Part shown: positions 12,390-23,118 of the stretch, piece after piece
Layout: every line of letters begins with the position of its first letter
Position numbering within the stretch: the stretch's first letter is position 1
NCBI RefSeq assembly: GCF_040802235.1
Contig: NC_133169.1
Location: 44,151,034 to 44,215,033, forward strand
Reading direction: 5' to 3'
Origin: Manis javanica
Lineage: Eukaryota; Chordata; Mammalia; Pholidota; Manidae
Length of the DNA stretch: 64,000 bases
Notes under the pieces: model-generated
Database searches by the model: none
Told to the model about the DNA's origin: nothing
The model's input: the letters and a program-made list of their open reading frames with translations, nothing else
Translations under genes and position numbers: made by a program

Positions 12390-12752
12390 ACCACTGTCTA
12401 TCACCTTGAATGCTTCACTTACTTTGGAAATCATTTGCATAATAATCAGTCAGAAAAGTTAGACATAGAACAGCATAAAGCAGGAAATGATGGTATCTGT
12501 CTACAATTACAGGTAGTGAGTTGGAATAAGTTAGAAACAGAAAAAAAATTGTATCATTACTGATCAAAGGACAAATGAAGATTGTAACATCACTGATCAA
12601 AGCACAAATGTCTGGAATGGATATCATATAAATAAAACACTTCTAGCATGCTTGCTAGGAGATGCAACCAGCCTGACTCGTGTCTTGTCTCCTCATTCAC
12701 CGACGCTGTCTCATCCTTTGGGCATCCCACCCCTTGATAGAGCTGGACTCCA
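12390..12752 (+). repeat. 5' LTR of a betaretrovirus-type endogenous retrovirus (left edge approximate)
   Basis: The right edge is set by the primer-binding site. The LTR would end in CA at 12752, five bases before it. A TATA-like and AATAAA-like stretch (atataaataaaac) lies at about 12628-12640, and a 33-bp tandem repeat sits just upstream at 12548-12613 in what would be U3. The left edge is a guess from typical LTR length; I found no convincing TG start or flanking duplication. Confidence 0.6.
12548..12613 (+). repeat. 33-bp tandem repeat in the LTR U3 region
   Basis: Units 12548-12580 and 12581-12613 are directly adjacent and match at about 27 of 33 positions, both with an actgatcaaag core. 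Short direct repeats upstream of the TATA box are typical of retroviral enhancers. Function here is inference only. Confidence 0.75.
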
Positions 12753-12757
12753 GGAAG

Positions 12758-12775
12758 TGGCACCCAATGTGGGGC
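12758..12775 (+). other. Retroviral primer-binding site, tRNA-Lys1,2 type
   Basis: The 18 bases tggcacccaatgtggggc differ at two positions from the primer-binding site complementary to tRNA-Lys1,2 that is used by Mason-Pfizer-type betaretroviruses. The placement five bases after a CA dinucleotide, followed by a gag-like leader, is as expected. This is the strongest single marker of a provirus here. Confidence 0.85.
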
Positions 12776-12894
12776 TTGAAGTAAGCATTTATCTTGGGGA
12801 TGGATAGGATTCTGCTCGGGGTGCTGCAGACCCCCCTGTAAAGCATAATAGGGCAAGGAAGGGCAGAGAATCCAGAACACTTTAAGCTAGGGGC

Positions 12895-13440
12895 CATACT
12901 GAGTCTAAAGAAAGAGGACTCTTGATTGAAATTTTAATGCATATGCTTGGAGATAAGAGTATAAAAGTCACCAATGGACAATGAGAAAAATTCTTACATT
13001 TCATCCAGAAATGTTGTCCTCGGTTTCCTGACTAAGGCACAGTGAGTCTCGCTACCTGGCAGAAGGTTAGAGAAGAGATAAGGGAATATTATGCCAGCCA
13101 CGAACCTGAGAGGGTCCCTACAGATGCCTTTGCACTGTGGAATTTAATCAGAGGTTTTAGAACCTAGACAGCAGATAGAGACCCTCCCGCAAAAGCCATC
13201 CAACTAAGAATCTCAAGAGGAAAGCAATAGGCCGAAAACAAAAGGCAACAGGAAAGGATGTGGCACTAATAAAGAAAGAGACAGAAAGGAAGATTCCCTT
13301 GGAGAAGTTGATGAGGATACTCCTTTAATTCCCAAAATGGAGAAACAAACAGCACCTAAAGTCATGCTGGCATCAGCTCCTCCATATCATGATGACATCC
13401 TTAACCCTGCAGAGGTCATTTAAAATTTTCCAGAAGCTAC
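12895..13440 (+). pseudogene. Betaretrovirus-type gag remnant, N-terminal part only
   Basis: The stretch reads as the matrix region of a betaretroviral Gag, with in-frame stops. The recognisable parts are a cysteine-pair/F-P element near 13010 and, near 13125, the D-A-F-A-L-W-N-L-I-R element typical of the end of matrix. Past 13170 a charged linker follows. No pol, protease or env sequence follows, and similarity ends near 13440. The provirus is therefore truncated, and it is dead. It shows no visible relationship to the env-type tails attached to L1-A and L1-D. Confidence 0.75.
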
Positions 13441-14775
13441 ATTAAAAATGTAAAAAGAAATAGATAAAACTAATTTTAACCTATATTATTTAGAAAGACA
13501 TATCCAGAATATCATTTCGATATATATCCTATATACATGTTAATGCTATATGTTGCATATCTTTTTTCACACTGTCTTTGAATAATCAACGTAATTTTTT
13601 ATTATAGCACATCGCCATTCAGAACAGCCATGTCCCAGGTCCCCAACAGTCCACATCACTGCTGGCTAATGTAAGAGACAGCATAGATCTACCCGATACC
13701 AGTGGAAACCTTCTGTCAAGTAACCTACTGGTTCACAAGCGTGGTGAAATATTATCGGATATAGCTATAGAGGCACAAATCTAGTAAATTAAATTCATGT
13801 TCATGTAGGGAAGCCTCTCTTTTGGGAGGCAATGTCCTCCAGCATCATTTAAATCAGTTTCTCTCCCATTCATTTTTCTATTAAAACAGTTATTCATTAG
13901 TTTTTGCTACCATATCACTAATTATGTTGGTCAGTTGTATATTATCAGTTTCTGCTAAAAGAAGGAAAATAAACATTATCTGACCCCAAATTTTTCTCTT
14001 CAAAGCTCAGAGTGTTCATGTTTCTTAATCCAACAGGGAATCATTATTTTCAAATATACAATACCTAATGAGCATATGCTAAGCACTCACATTTTTACAA
14101 TGTACAAATGTGGGAAGAATAGTGTAAATTAGGTAAAATTAGTCAAGGTTATAATATTTTTATAGGCAAAATATATGCTTGAGAGAAATCTTCAAACTGA
14201 TTTCCAATTGTGAGAACTGAAGTTTAGTGGAGGGGAATAAGTATATAAGTCGGGAATTCCATCCTTTTATTACCCACCAGTCCATCCCTATCCAGTATGA
14301 CAAGTTCTAAGTTCTCTCCTTTATGTATATTCCCTCAGTGTGAGATTGCATGTGAACAAAACAAAAAAAACAAATAAATGTTTTTGAGCCTAAAGACACA
14401 AAGTGGTTTCATCATGACCTTTAAGTTCAGAAGTAATAGTCAGCAAATCAAACATGTCAGCCTTGAATGGGTGATGGCGTGGGGTGACGTAGCCGCTCAG
14501 GCTGTCCCAGGCACTTCAAGTTCCCAACTTCATCCCTGGGGGTGGGGCTTACTTAGGACTCAAAGGACAAAGACTAATTTCTCAAAGCAGCACGTTAGCT
14601 GGAATCAACCACAGGAAGTATTAGAAAAAGGGGGGAAATTACATAATGAGATATGATTAGTATGTCTTGCTTTGTCCATGGCTGTATGACAATACTTGAA
14701 GCAAATCAAATATTTATCTTTTGGGTCCAACTTCACCCACCATATCCACTGCTCTTTCATGTAACCTGCAGAGCC
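13441..14775. other. Intergenic; nothing recognised
   Basis: This is an AT-rich flank between the proviral remnant and the OR2T27-like relic. I see no coding frame, RNA gene or repeat that I can name with confidence. Confidence 0.5.
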
Positions 14776-15675
14776 ATGGAGCGGGGCAGCTATTCTGTGT
14801 ACGATGACTTTGTCCTCCTGGAAAAGGCCGCTTTCCCTGGATCCTTTTTGTCCTCATCCTCCTGGGCTTTGCCATTTCCATAGCCAGCAGCACCACCATG
14901 ATCACCGTCATCCCCGGGACCCCCACCTCCACAACCCCGTGTGCTTCCTGCTCCCTTGGAGCTCGCGCTCCTGGACCTCCTGTACCTCTCCACCATCGAG
15001 TCCGAGGTGCTGGTGGACCGGATGGTGGGCCAGCGGGCCAGCTCCTGCACAGCCTGCGCTGCCCAGCACTTCCTCTACTTGACCTGGGCAGGCGCCGAGT
15101 GCTTCCTGCTGGGCTTCATGGCCTATGACCGCTATGTGGCCGCCTGCCACCCCCTCCGCTGTCCTGCCCTCATGAGCTGCAATGTCTGCTTACTCATTGT
15201 GCTGGCAGCCTGGCTGGGAGAGTCTGTAGACGGCTTCTTGCTCACACCAGTCACCATGCAGTTCCGTTTCCGTGCCTCTCGGGAAATCAACCACTTCTTC
15301 TGTGAGGTCCCCGCCCTCCTGAAACTCTCCTGCACGGTCACCTTGGATTATGAGGCGGTCATGTGTGACTGCTGCATCACCATGCTCCTCATCCCTTTCT
15401 CCATCATCTCAGCCTCTTACACAAGGATTCTCATCATGGTCCACAGGACGAGTGAGGCAGACGGAGGGGAAAGGCAGTGGCCACTTGCTCCTCACACATG
15501 GTAGCTGGCAGCCTGTTCTACGGAGCCGCCATGTACACCCACGTGCTGCCTCACTCTTACCACAACCCCCGAACAGGACAAGGCTGTGTCTGCCTTCTAC
15601 ACTACCCTCACTGCCCTTCTCAGCCCACTAATCTACGGCTTCAGGAACAAGGATGTCAAGGGAGCCCAACAGTAG
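14776..15675 (+). pseudogene. Olfactory receptor pseudogene, OR2T27-like
   Basis: The ATG at 14776 opens M-E-R-G-S-Y-S-V-Y-D-D-F, close to my memory of OR2T27. The frame shifts within about 60 bases, continues in a second frame through helix 1, and shifts again near 14940. A third frame stays open to 15504 and carries helices 2-6: [21 protein letters not shown] and F-F-C-E-V-P-A-L-L-K-L-S-C. Further shifts near 15470 and 15570 separate the T-C-S-S-H element, helix 7 (P-L-I-Y-G-F-R-N-K) and the TAG at 15673. The long open middle suggests fairly recent loss. Confidence 0.93.
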
Positions 15676-18199
15676 GTGCTGGGGAGGTGCTTGCCCTCAG
15701 GAAGGATAACCACCTTCTAAAAAAACTGCATTTGCTGCTAAGTTTGAAGAGTGGATATAAGACTTTATCATCACATGTGAATTTAAACATTCTTTGCCTA
15801 TGAACTTGACAAATCACCCACATGCCAGCAACTATTGGGATTTAGAGAGTTGACTATAGAATTTTGAGGATATGGCCATTTTTTGAAAGGTGTGAGAGCC
15901 AGACCCGGGGGGATTTGGGATGGAGTAGGAGTCAGGCTGGAGCCTCAGCAGGCACCCATCTGCTCTCCACAAAGCGTGCATCCCCTGGAAATCACCCAGT
16001 TCTGTTTCCTGCTGTGGTCTGTCAGGGCAGAGGAAATGCTCATCTCAGCTACTTCTCCAGCTGCTCACCAGTTTGTCTTTAGACACTTTACACATTTACC
16101 ACTTCAAAGATATTAACTTGCCAAATGTTGTTTTGATTGTATCTCAAATGTATTTCAATGTCTCATGAATTTTCCGACAGATGATGCTTCTGGTCTCCTA
16201 CATTTAATTCAGTCAAGCCAGTATCGGGATCATCTTTTGTTGGAAAAAAATTGGTTTGACTCTGTGTAATTAATCTTCTCAGCTGAATTCCATCCACATG
16301 ACTTGTGGACATAATAGCACATGTAAAATTTTGGAGAAGACCAGCCACTTAATTTTTGCCCCATAAAATTTTGCAAGACGTTATCTAGAACAATGGGTTA
16401 TTCAACTTTTTAATGTACTTTTCATAAAGATAAATGATTCCTACCTGCTCAATCCTTCATTGTTCCAGCTTCTGAATGATATCGTTTAATAGAAACAAAC
16501 AGGGCAATTTGAAATCACATGTTTTTCACTGTACTTAAATTGTCTGGTGGCCTAATTTATTTTTCAATTTATAAAATTTTCATGTAAAAGGAATGTGATT
16601 CTTTTGAGTGTGAAAGGGTTCTTTCTTTTTTAGAAAATTAATATACATTACTAATTTTTTTCTATTTTTATATCTTCATTTAGCTTAATTTATTTAATCT
16701 TTTTTATAATTGCTTATTAGCCAGTACTCCTCTGAAGTAGAGAAAGTTGCTTTTATCTCTGCTCTTCCCCATGCTTTTCCCCACTTAACTAAACTCCAAT
16801 TTTAAATCCTCAGTCTTTGCATCTTCTTACTTTTCTATTGCGGAGTTTACTTACCACACATTTCATTATCTAAAAAAGGGATATTGTGCATTACAAATAA
16901 CAATATGAAATTTTATAAAAGCTTGGTTTTAAAATTTATAAGTATGGGGTGATTTAAATGTTTACAGACAAGTCAGTTGGGAGTTTATATGTGTTTCAGA
17001 AATTCTAATGCTTTTACACCCTGAAAAACAAAGGGAAAAAACTTAATTGCGGAGCTTTCAAAGGCACCTTATTTTTCTGTCTTGCATTTCCAAAGAGGAC
17101 AGATGGGTGAAAGATAACATTGTTTCTTATTCCTAAATATAAGCATGTGTCCTATCTTCCCTCATTTACAGCCATTAGACCCAGAAATTGGAGTCAACTT
17201 TTAGACTCCACCACTGTGTCCTGATCTCTGAAGATTCCTCAGCCCAACCCTTCACTTCCTTAAACTTTATTTTCTAACACCCGAGTCAAGGAGAAAATGA
17301 CCTAGCCTAGGGCTAAAAGTTGGTCATTTTCTGATTTAGGAACAGTGAATATGCCTTATAAGTGGATGCTGGATAGGCAAAGAAGAGCAAGATTAGAAAA
17401 CCTAAATCTTCGTTGCAGAGACACTTTGCCATTATAACCCTTGTTAAGATCTAACTATAGTTAAATTTTCTATGTCATATGGAATAAATTAATTTCTTGA
17501 ACTCCTGTTTCTCAGTATATTAAAATAGGATATTCTAACCTACTTTTTATCTCAGAGGGATACTTTTAAGAGAAGATGAGATTCCTGGTGCAAAGAAACT
17601 TCAGCTCTGGAAGGTACTACGTGCCATGATGTATTACTATAAGTGACCTGTCACCACAGAGAAAGTGCCTGGAAACCGGCCTCCCACACCCACTTCTGCT
17701 CTAGGAGTGATCTCATTGCCCAACACTGCACTTCAGCCAGAGTTCATTCTTGCAGAGAGGAGGGTACAGAGGCACTCAGAGCCTTCAAACTCCAACATAA
17801 GGCCATTAATAGAACATGCAGACATGTTTCAAGGACTTCTGTTAGTCTGACTAATGTCACACACCCTTGTGATAAAAGAGTCATTGGCTTCTAGGGTGTC
17901 ATGATTGGGCTGTTTGCCATAAAGTCACTTCATACAGATTTCCACCTATCTTCTGATACTAAAAAAAAAGAAATGAAAAAAGGTAAAGCACCCTAACATA
18001 AAGGAAACTACCCAGCCAGCTGTGGGGGGCTTGCCTCCCTCCTTTTCTGATCCAGTGAATGAAAGGGGGCCATATGCTTCCAGGCATATTTCTCATGCAT
18101 TTCTCTCCAGCTTAGTTTGGACATATAGTTGGCAGTAAAATAATAGAAATTGTTTCACTAAAATAAATATCACACATTCTTTAACACAGTTCTTTTCAG

Positions 18200-18440
18200 C
18201 ATTACCCCATTCTCTCCCCACCAGCCTTCTGCTAGGAAGTCTATGGTATGTTTGCCGTTAGTGGGGTCTGCCTTTCCCTCAGCTTACGCCTTTCTCCCTC
18301 CTGCTTCTCCTGCCCCTCCTCCTTCTAATCTGCATCCCTCCCTCTGCTGTTCCTAATGACCCCTGCCTCCTGACCCCTTTTCTCTTTTCTCCACCTCCCT
18401 CTTGCTCTTGCACTGTTCCCATTCCCACGTGTCCTGGTAT
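18200..18440. repeat. Pyrimidine-rich (C/T) tract
   Basis: The plus strand is strongly biased to C and T over about 240 bases, interrupted by short mixed stretches. It has no coding potential. Such tracts can form unusual structures, but this one is too interrupted for a strong claim. Confidence 0.6.
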
Positions 18441-19214
18441 TTCAACTGGGCTCCAGCACCTGCTGCCGTCTCCAAGGATACCGCTCCCAGTGGTGTTAGG
18501 TTTTAATTAGTCTAGCTTAGCAGAGCATCCAGGAATGGGGAAATCATGGGGTCTTTTAAAACGGGCTTCCACAGCGCATCTGCAATGACCTGAGGAAAGG
18601 AGATGTGGCAGGTGTGGAGAGACTTGTAATGGAAACTTATGTGACACAGATGTGTTTATCTTGGTCACACAGGTGTAGTCAGAAAAAAGTTTGCATGATG
18701 AAAACATGAGGTGAATTTCTATCTGCTCTCATTATAGTGTGTTCACTAGGACTCTTTGGTTCTGATGTAAATAATTTTAGTGTAATCTAGATGGAATTCT
18801 CACAATATTCAGCATCTACTCTTCCATAATGAGCCAGATAAGTATAGAAAATTTGATTCCCTAATTCTCAACCTGTGTTTGTGCTTTCTCCGCCTTAGAC
18901 GCCTGATTCACGTGAGCTCCGGTTAGGTTCTGCCATCCGCTTTACAAGCTCCTTCGATGTTTGCATCAAGTCCTTTGCCTTAGAAGCTCGACTTCTAGGG
19001 ATTCCAGTCTTTGTTTAGAAATATCCTAGGGCACTTTCAATAATCTCAAGAGAAATGGTCCAAACATGATTTTCTTCCCTTAGTTATTTCATAGCAAATA
19101 GACAGATACTAAGCTCATGTGGTAATAGTGATAGAATTACTTTCGATTAAGCAACCTAATAAAGCACTAAGGGTTAAAATGGAAAATAAGAAAACACCAT
19201 CTAAATTCTGCAAC

Positions 19215-19345
19215 ACAGAACATTAAAGCTCAAAGTAATCTCAGAGATAATCATGCCAAACCTTTTTATTTAACAAATGGAAAACCAGCACTAAGACTGG
19301 AATTCTCTGCCCAAGGACACACAGAAAGGGGAACTACTGCACCTG
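19215..19345 (-). repeat. MIR-like ancient SINE fragment
   Basis: The pattern of 'ctcagagataatca', an 'aaatggaaaacc' stretch, and 'ctgcccaaggacacacag' is the complement of the conserved middle of the mammalian-wide MIR SINE. It is heavily diverged, as expected for its age. Confidence 0.6.
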
Positions 19346-20932
19346 TTGCCCAGGTATCCTTATTACGGGTTCAAGGATCTTTAGCATTTCCTTTGAGCCT
19401 TTTAATTTAATCATTCCTCAAAGGATATGTTTGAATTATATGATTTCCAAGTCACTGTTTAGATCCAATATTCTACCTGCTGTGAAATGTTCCTTCCCCC
19501 AGGTCTCAAAGTGTCTTCATGATTTATTCTTCCATATTTGAGTCTCCAGTTATAGAACTATTGATATGTATCTCTGTCTTTTCAGGGACATGCACAGAGA
19601 GCTAAAATCTTTAGAAATCTAGAAAGAATGTTCTAAAAATACATATTAACTTATGCCTTCTCATGGTACAAAGTGTTAGCAGTCTGGAAAGCTGTGAGTG
19701 GGCAGAATTATTTGAAATCAAACCAAGGCCTGGGAATGAAAACATCCAGCCTTAGAGCTGCTCTTTCGGAATGTAGGTGCCGTGTCTATTTCTATCTCAG
19801 TGTGAGGAATATTACTGGAAAGGCTGAAGGAGCTGAAGGAGAGTTAAAAGAGAAAGATGAGCAGGAGACATGAAGAAAGGAAGTTTGCCGTCACAACATA
19901 TCTATTGTACATATATAGTTTGGACTCTGTGGTATTTTTACAAGATAACTAAATTCAACACTAGATGAAAAATTATGATATTCCATAAATTGTGCTATTT
20001 TCTTTAGCAAACTTGACAATGAGTTGTTACGCCAGCACTGCTCAACCATTTTCCCAGCACAGATGCCAAAATTAATGGAAGCATTGTGGAATACAGTAAA
20101 CCGAGGTGGTTGCTGACAGCCACATAGAATCCCTGCTGGCTGTGGTTGGCCCAGAGGCTATAGACCCATCAAGGGCTGTGAGGGTCAGCATCTGGCTGGG
20201 ACCCATTGGCGGATGTGCAGTGAGTGAGCCACATTGACCTGGACAGAAGATTCTGGGCAAATCAATCATATGCCTAATTGAAGGACTTTTGTATTTATTT
20301 AAGATTCATATAAAGTATTCCTCAAGAAGAATTAGTTACTGAATAGCATTCTAAATGGCTGGAAATGCATATTATTTTAAATGCTGGATAGAGGATTCTG
20401 TGTCTAGTGAAACTGTGATAGCAATCATGTAAGCAATGTGCCTATCACCAGATGTAGTGCACGAGAAGTATCCTATCATGGTATTTGTTATCGTTATCAT
20501 CATTGTCATTATCGTTACCTAGGTTGTTCACCTTCCCCAACAAGACCACCTCCGTTTTTATTTATAAAATAAGTATAGAGAAATAGAATGAATTTAAGTT
20601 TTAGAAAGTTTGGTGTACCTCACGTTTATACTTCTTCATATACTTAAATAACTTTGAGAAAATGTAGGGCTTCCTTGTCACTTCACCATCTGTTTCTTTC
20701 TCCTTCCTATTCCCTCCGCCACCTGTCTCCTTCCCCCTTTCACATCTCTCCTTGTTATGTCCCAAGTATTTCACACTGAATTTGAATTCCTTCTCCACAA
20801 TTCACTAGATGAATAATTATGAAAAGCAGGAAACCTCTGTGTCAAATGCATATGTTAATATAATTTTCTCCAAGCAAAATAGGCCAAAGACATGGAAGAG
20901 GTGGACTTTTTAGTTTGGGATAGCTCCATTTT

Positions 20933-20951
20933 GAAACTTTAAGTTTTATTT
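20933..20951 (-). repeat. Target-site duplication, left copy
   Basis: The 19 bases gaaactttaagttttattt recur exactly at 38158-38176. This copy abuts the T-rich complement of a poly(A) tail, and the other copy abuts (within 3 bases) the 5' end of L1-B. Length and placement fit L1 target-primed integration. Confidence 0.85.
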
Positions 20952-21065
20952 ATTTTTTTATTACTCTTTGCATTATTTTATTTTTATTTATTTATTGTTT
21001 TTAATTTTAATTATTTATCTATTTATTTTTTTATTTTTATTTTTTTTTAGAGGGCATCTCTCATA

Positions 21066-21071
21066 TTTATT
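21066..21071 (-). terminator. Polyadenylation signal AATAAA of the L1-A extension
   Basis: On the minus strand AATAAA is followed 17 bases later by the A-rich tail (21048 leftwards). The identical arrangement occurs in the L1-D tail. It indicates that the chimeric L1 transcript was cleaved at a retrovirus-derived signal rather than at the L1's own end. Confidence 0.85.
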
Positions 21072-21999
21072 GATCAAATGGTTCTTAACAACAATAAAAT
21101 TCTGTATAGGGGAGCCAATGCTTAATGCACAATCATTAATCCACCACAAGCCTAATTCTCGTCAGTCACCAATCTTCTGAAGCATAATGAACAAGTTCTT
21201 ACATGGTGAACAAATTCTTACATAGAGAATGAGTTCTTACATGGTGAACAGTACAAGGGTTGTGATCACAAAAACTTTCAGTTTTTATCACACATTATGA
21301 ACTATAGAAAATCAGGTCAAATAAGAATATTCATTTGATTTTTATACTTGATTTATATGTGAATCCCACATTTCTCCCTTTATTATTATTATTATTATTT
21401 TTTTAATAGAGTGCTGAAGTGATAGATGCAAGATAAAGGTAGAAAACATAGTTTAGTGCTGTAAGAGAACAAATGTAGATGATCAGGTGTGTGCCTGTAG
21501 ACTATGTGTAAATCCAAGCTAGACAAGGGCAATAAAACATCCACGGATGCAGAAGATTTCTCTCAAAACAGGGGTGGGTGAGGTTCTGAGCCTCACCTCT
21601 GTTGATCCCCAATTTCTCACCTGATGGCCCCCCTGCGACTGTGTCTGTCTTAGGCTGTTCCTCCCTTGAGGAATCTTACCCGTCTCTGGCTAACCAGTCA
21701 TCTTCTGGGGCCATACAGGGAAATGTAAAGTTGGTAAGTGAGAAAGAAGTCATATTGTTTGAAAAGGTTAGCTTTTTACTTCTTTGCAGATTTATGCCCT
21801 GTGGCTTCTGTGCCCAGGATTTGTCTTGAGGTATCTTTAGCACTTGGAGGAATTATGATACTCGGTGAATTCGATATGAGGCACAAATTCAATTTAAGTG
21901 TTGTAATAAGGTAGGAAGAAGAAAAGCTATAGAGGTAGCAGACGGAAGAAAAAATCAGAGGTTTGATTATTTCTTTGACATATCTTCTTGTAGAGTAAC

Positions 22000-22410
22000 T
22001 TAAGCATGTATAGGTTTTAAACTACTAATTAAATTGCACACACACATTAACATAATAGGAATACAGTTACATAACCAAAGCAGATCTATAATTACCAGCC
22101 AACTCCAGTGAAGCCAAGAAAACCAGTTAGGCACCCTAGGCATTTGTGAAAATTTGTCTATGATATAATGGATATTGTCCAACTGTACTTGAACAGTCTG
22201 AGAGAAATCAGACAAATTAAAACAACCCATTCCTGGGAACTGTTCACATCCCATATGTTCTTTTAACAGTAGATAGTTTGTAGTTTTAAGATTTTGGAGT
22301 GCTACAACTTGCACTTCTCCTAATTCTTGGTTGAGTTCCAACAGTATAGATCCAGTCAAATTTGTTGTTTTACTGTATGCACAGGCCAGCTTAGATATCT
22401 CCTTCTTCAT
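22000..22410 (-). pseudogene. Retroviral Env transmembrane-subunit fragment, open frame in L1-A tail
   Basis: An uninterrupted 136-codon frame covers the C-terminal part of a retroviral Env TM subunit. It starts near the fusion-peptide end and has an L-E-L-N-Q-E-L heptad region, an L-Q-N element and a cysteine cluster. It then has a W-rich membrane-proximal stretch, a hydrophobic membrane span (near 22100-22030) and a short tail. The cysteine cluster in this copy is C-E-Q-F-P-G-M-G-C, with the second half of the usual C-X6-C-C changed to G-C. The surface subunit is not present as an open frame. The motif class is gamma/type-D-like. This is a fragment, not a working envelope. Confidence 0.85.
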
Positions 22411-22860
22411 TCCAATGGCAAGTCCAGGAACCTGTGGGATGAATGCAGCTACAACTGCAGCATTGCCTGGATATTTGTTGAGTTTTTTTGATGATCATCT
22501 TCTGGTATGACTGTTCCAGAGAGTGCTGATGTTGGAAGTTCTTCTTCATATCGTTCATTTTCTGGGTAGCCAAATTAAGCTTTGATCCTCTGTATAAACA
22601 CAAACAGACCCTTGGCCCACACTTTGATATGCCCTTTATACCATTGTGTAGAACTTATTGGTGGTCATTACCCAGGAACTGTTTTTTTTTAAGAGAAAGG
22701 AATATTATCAGAAAAGTGTACCTCCATAACCAATCATCTGACAACCTTTAAGTGATCAAAATTAAGGATAGTTAAAGCATGCTTTAATCATTGATTTACA
22801 GTTAGTTTTATCCAATCATGGAGTAAACCCTCTTTTCTTTCTTGTATTTTTCTTATCTTT

Positions 22861-23118
22861 AATCTGCACTTACATGGAGAATATTATGTTCACTAGGCTC
22901 TCCACTATACCAGGACACCCCACAAACCCTTTATAGACACTGTTCATCAGCATAGAAAAATGTTGTAGAATACCTACTTGTCTTCTCTGTGTTGTACAGC
23001 CCTCCCCTTTCTCCCACCTCCCCCTATGCATGCTAATCTTAATACCCCCTTCTTCTTCCTCCCCCCTTATCCCTCCCTACCCACCCATCCTCCCCAGTCC
23101 CTTTTCCTTTGGTACCTG
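22861..23118 (-). other. L1-A 3' UTR with G-rich tract
   Basis: This is the short non-coding end of the L1 body. The minus strand of about 22995-23105 is dominated by runs of three to five G with A spacers, the polypurine feature common in mammalian L1 3' UTRs and capable in principle of G-quadruplex formation. The same tract lies at 52060-52172 in L1-D. Confidence 0.8.

Larger units (their letters stand above)
15676..20932. other. 5.3-kb intergenic stretch
   Basis: I find no gene. The stretch contains a pyrimidine-rich tract (18200-18440) and a MIR-like fragment (19215-19345), listed separately. Open frames are short and without motifs. The rest is AT-rich, apparently unique or too decayed for me to classify. 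Confidence 0.6.
21049..22830 (-). mobile_element. Retrovirus-derived 3' extension of L1-A (env TM plus 3' non-coding part)
   Basis: This 1.78-kb block directly follows the L1-A 3' end and its internal A-rich tract. It matches the block at 52334-54133 behind L1-D from end to end in the same order. It holds env SU/TM-derived text (about 22830-22411), an open TM-subunit frame (22410-22000) and about 0.95 kb of non-coding sequence with an AAT-repeat patch near 21380-21400. It closes with AATAAA and poly(A). The non-coding part may derive from the viral 3' end and LTR, but I cannot place LTR edges. Shared ends in two loci mean it moved together with the L1. Confidence 0.88.
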
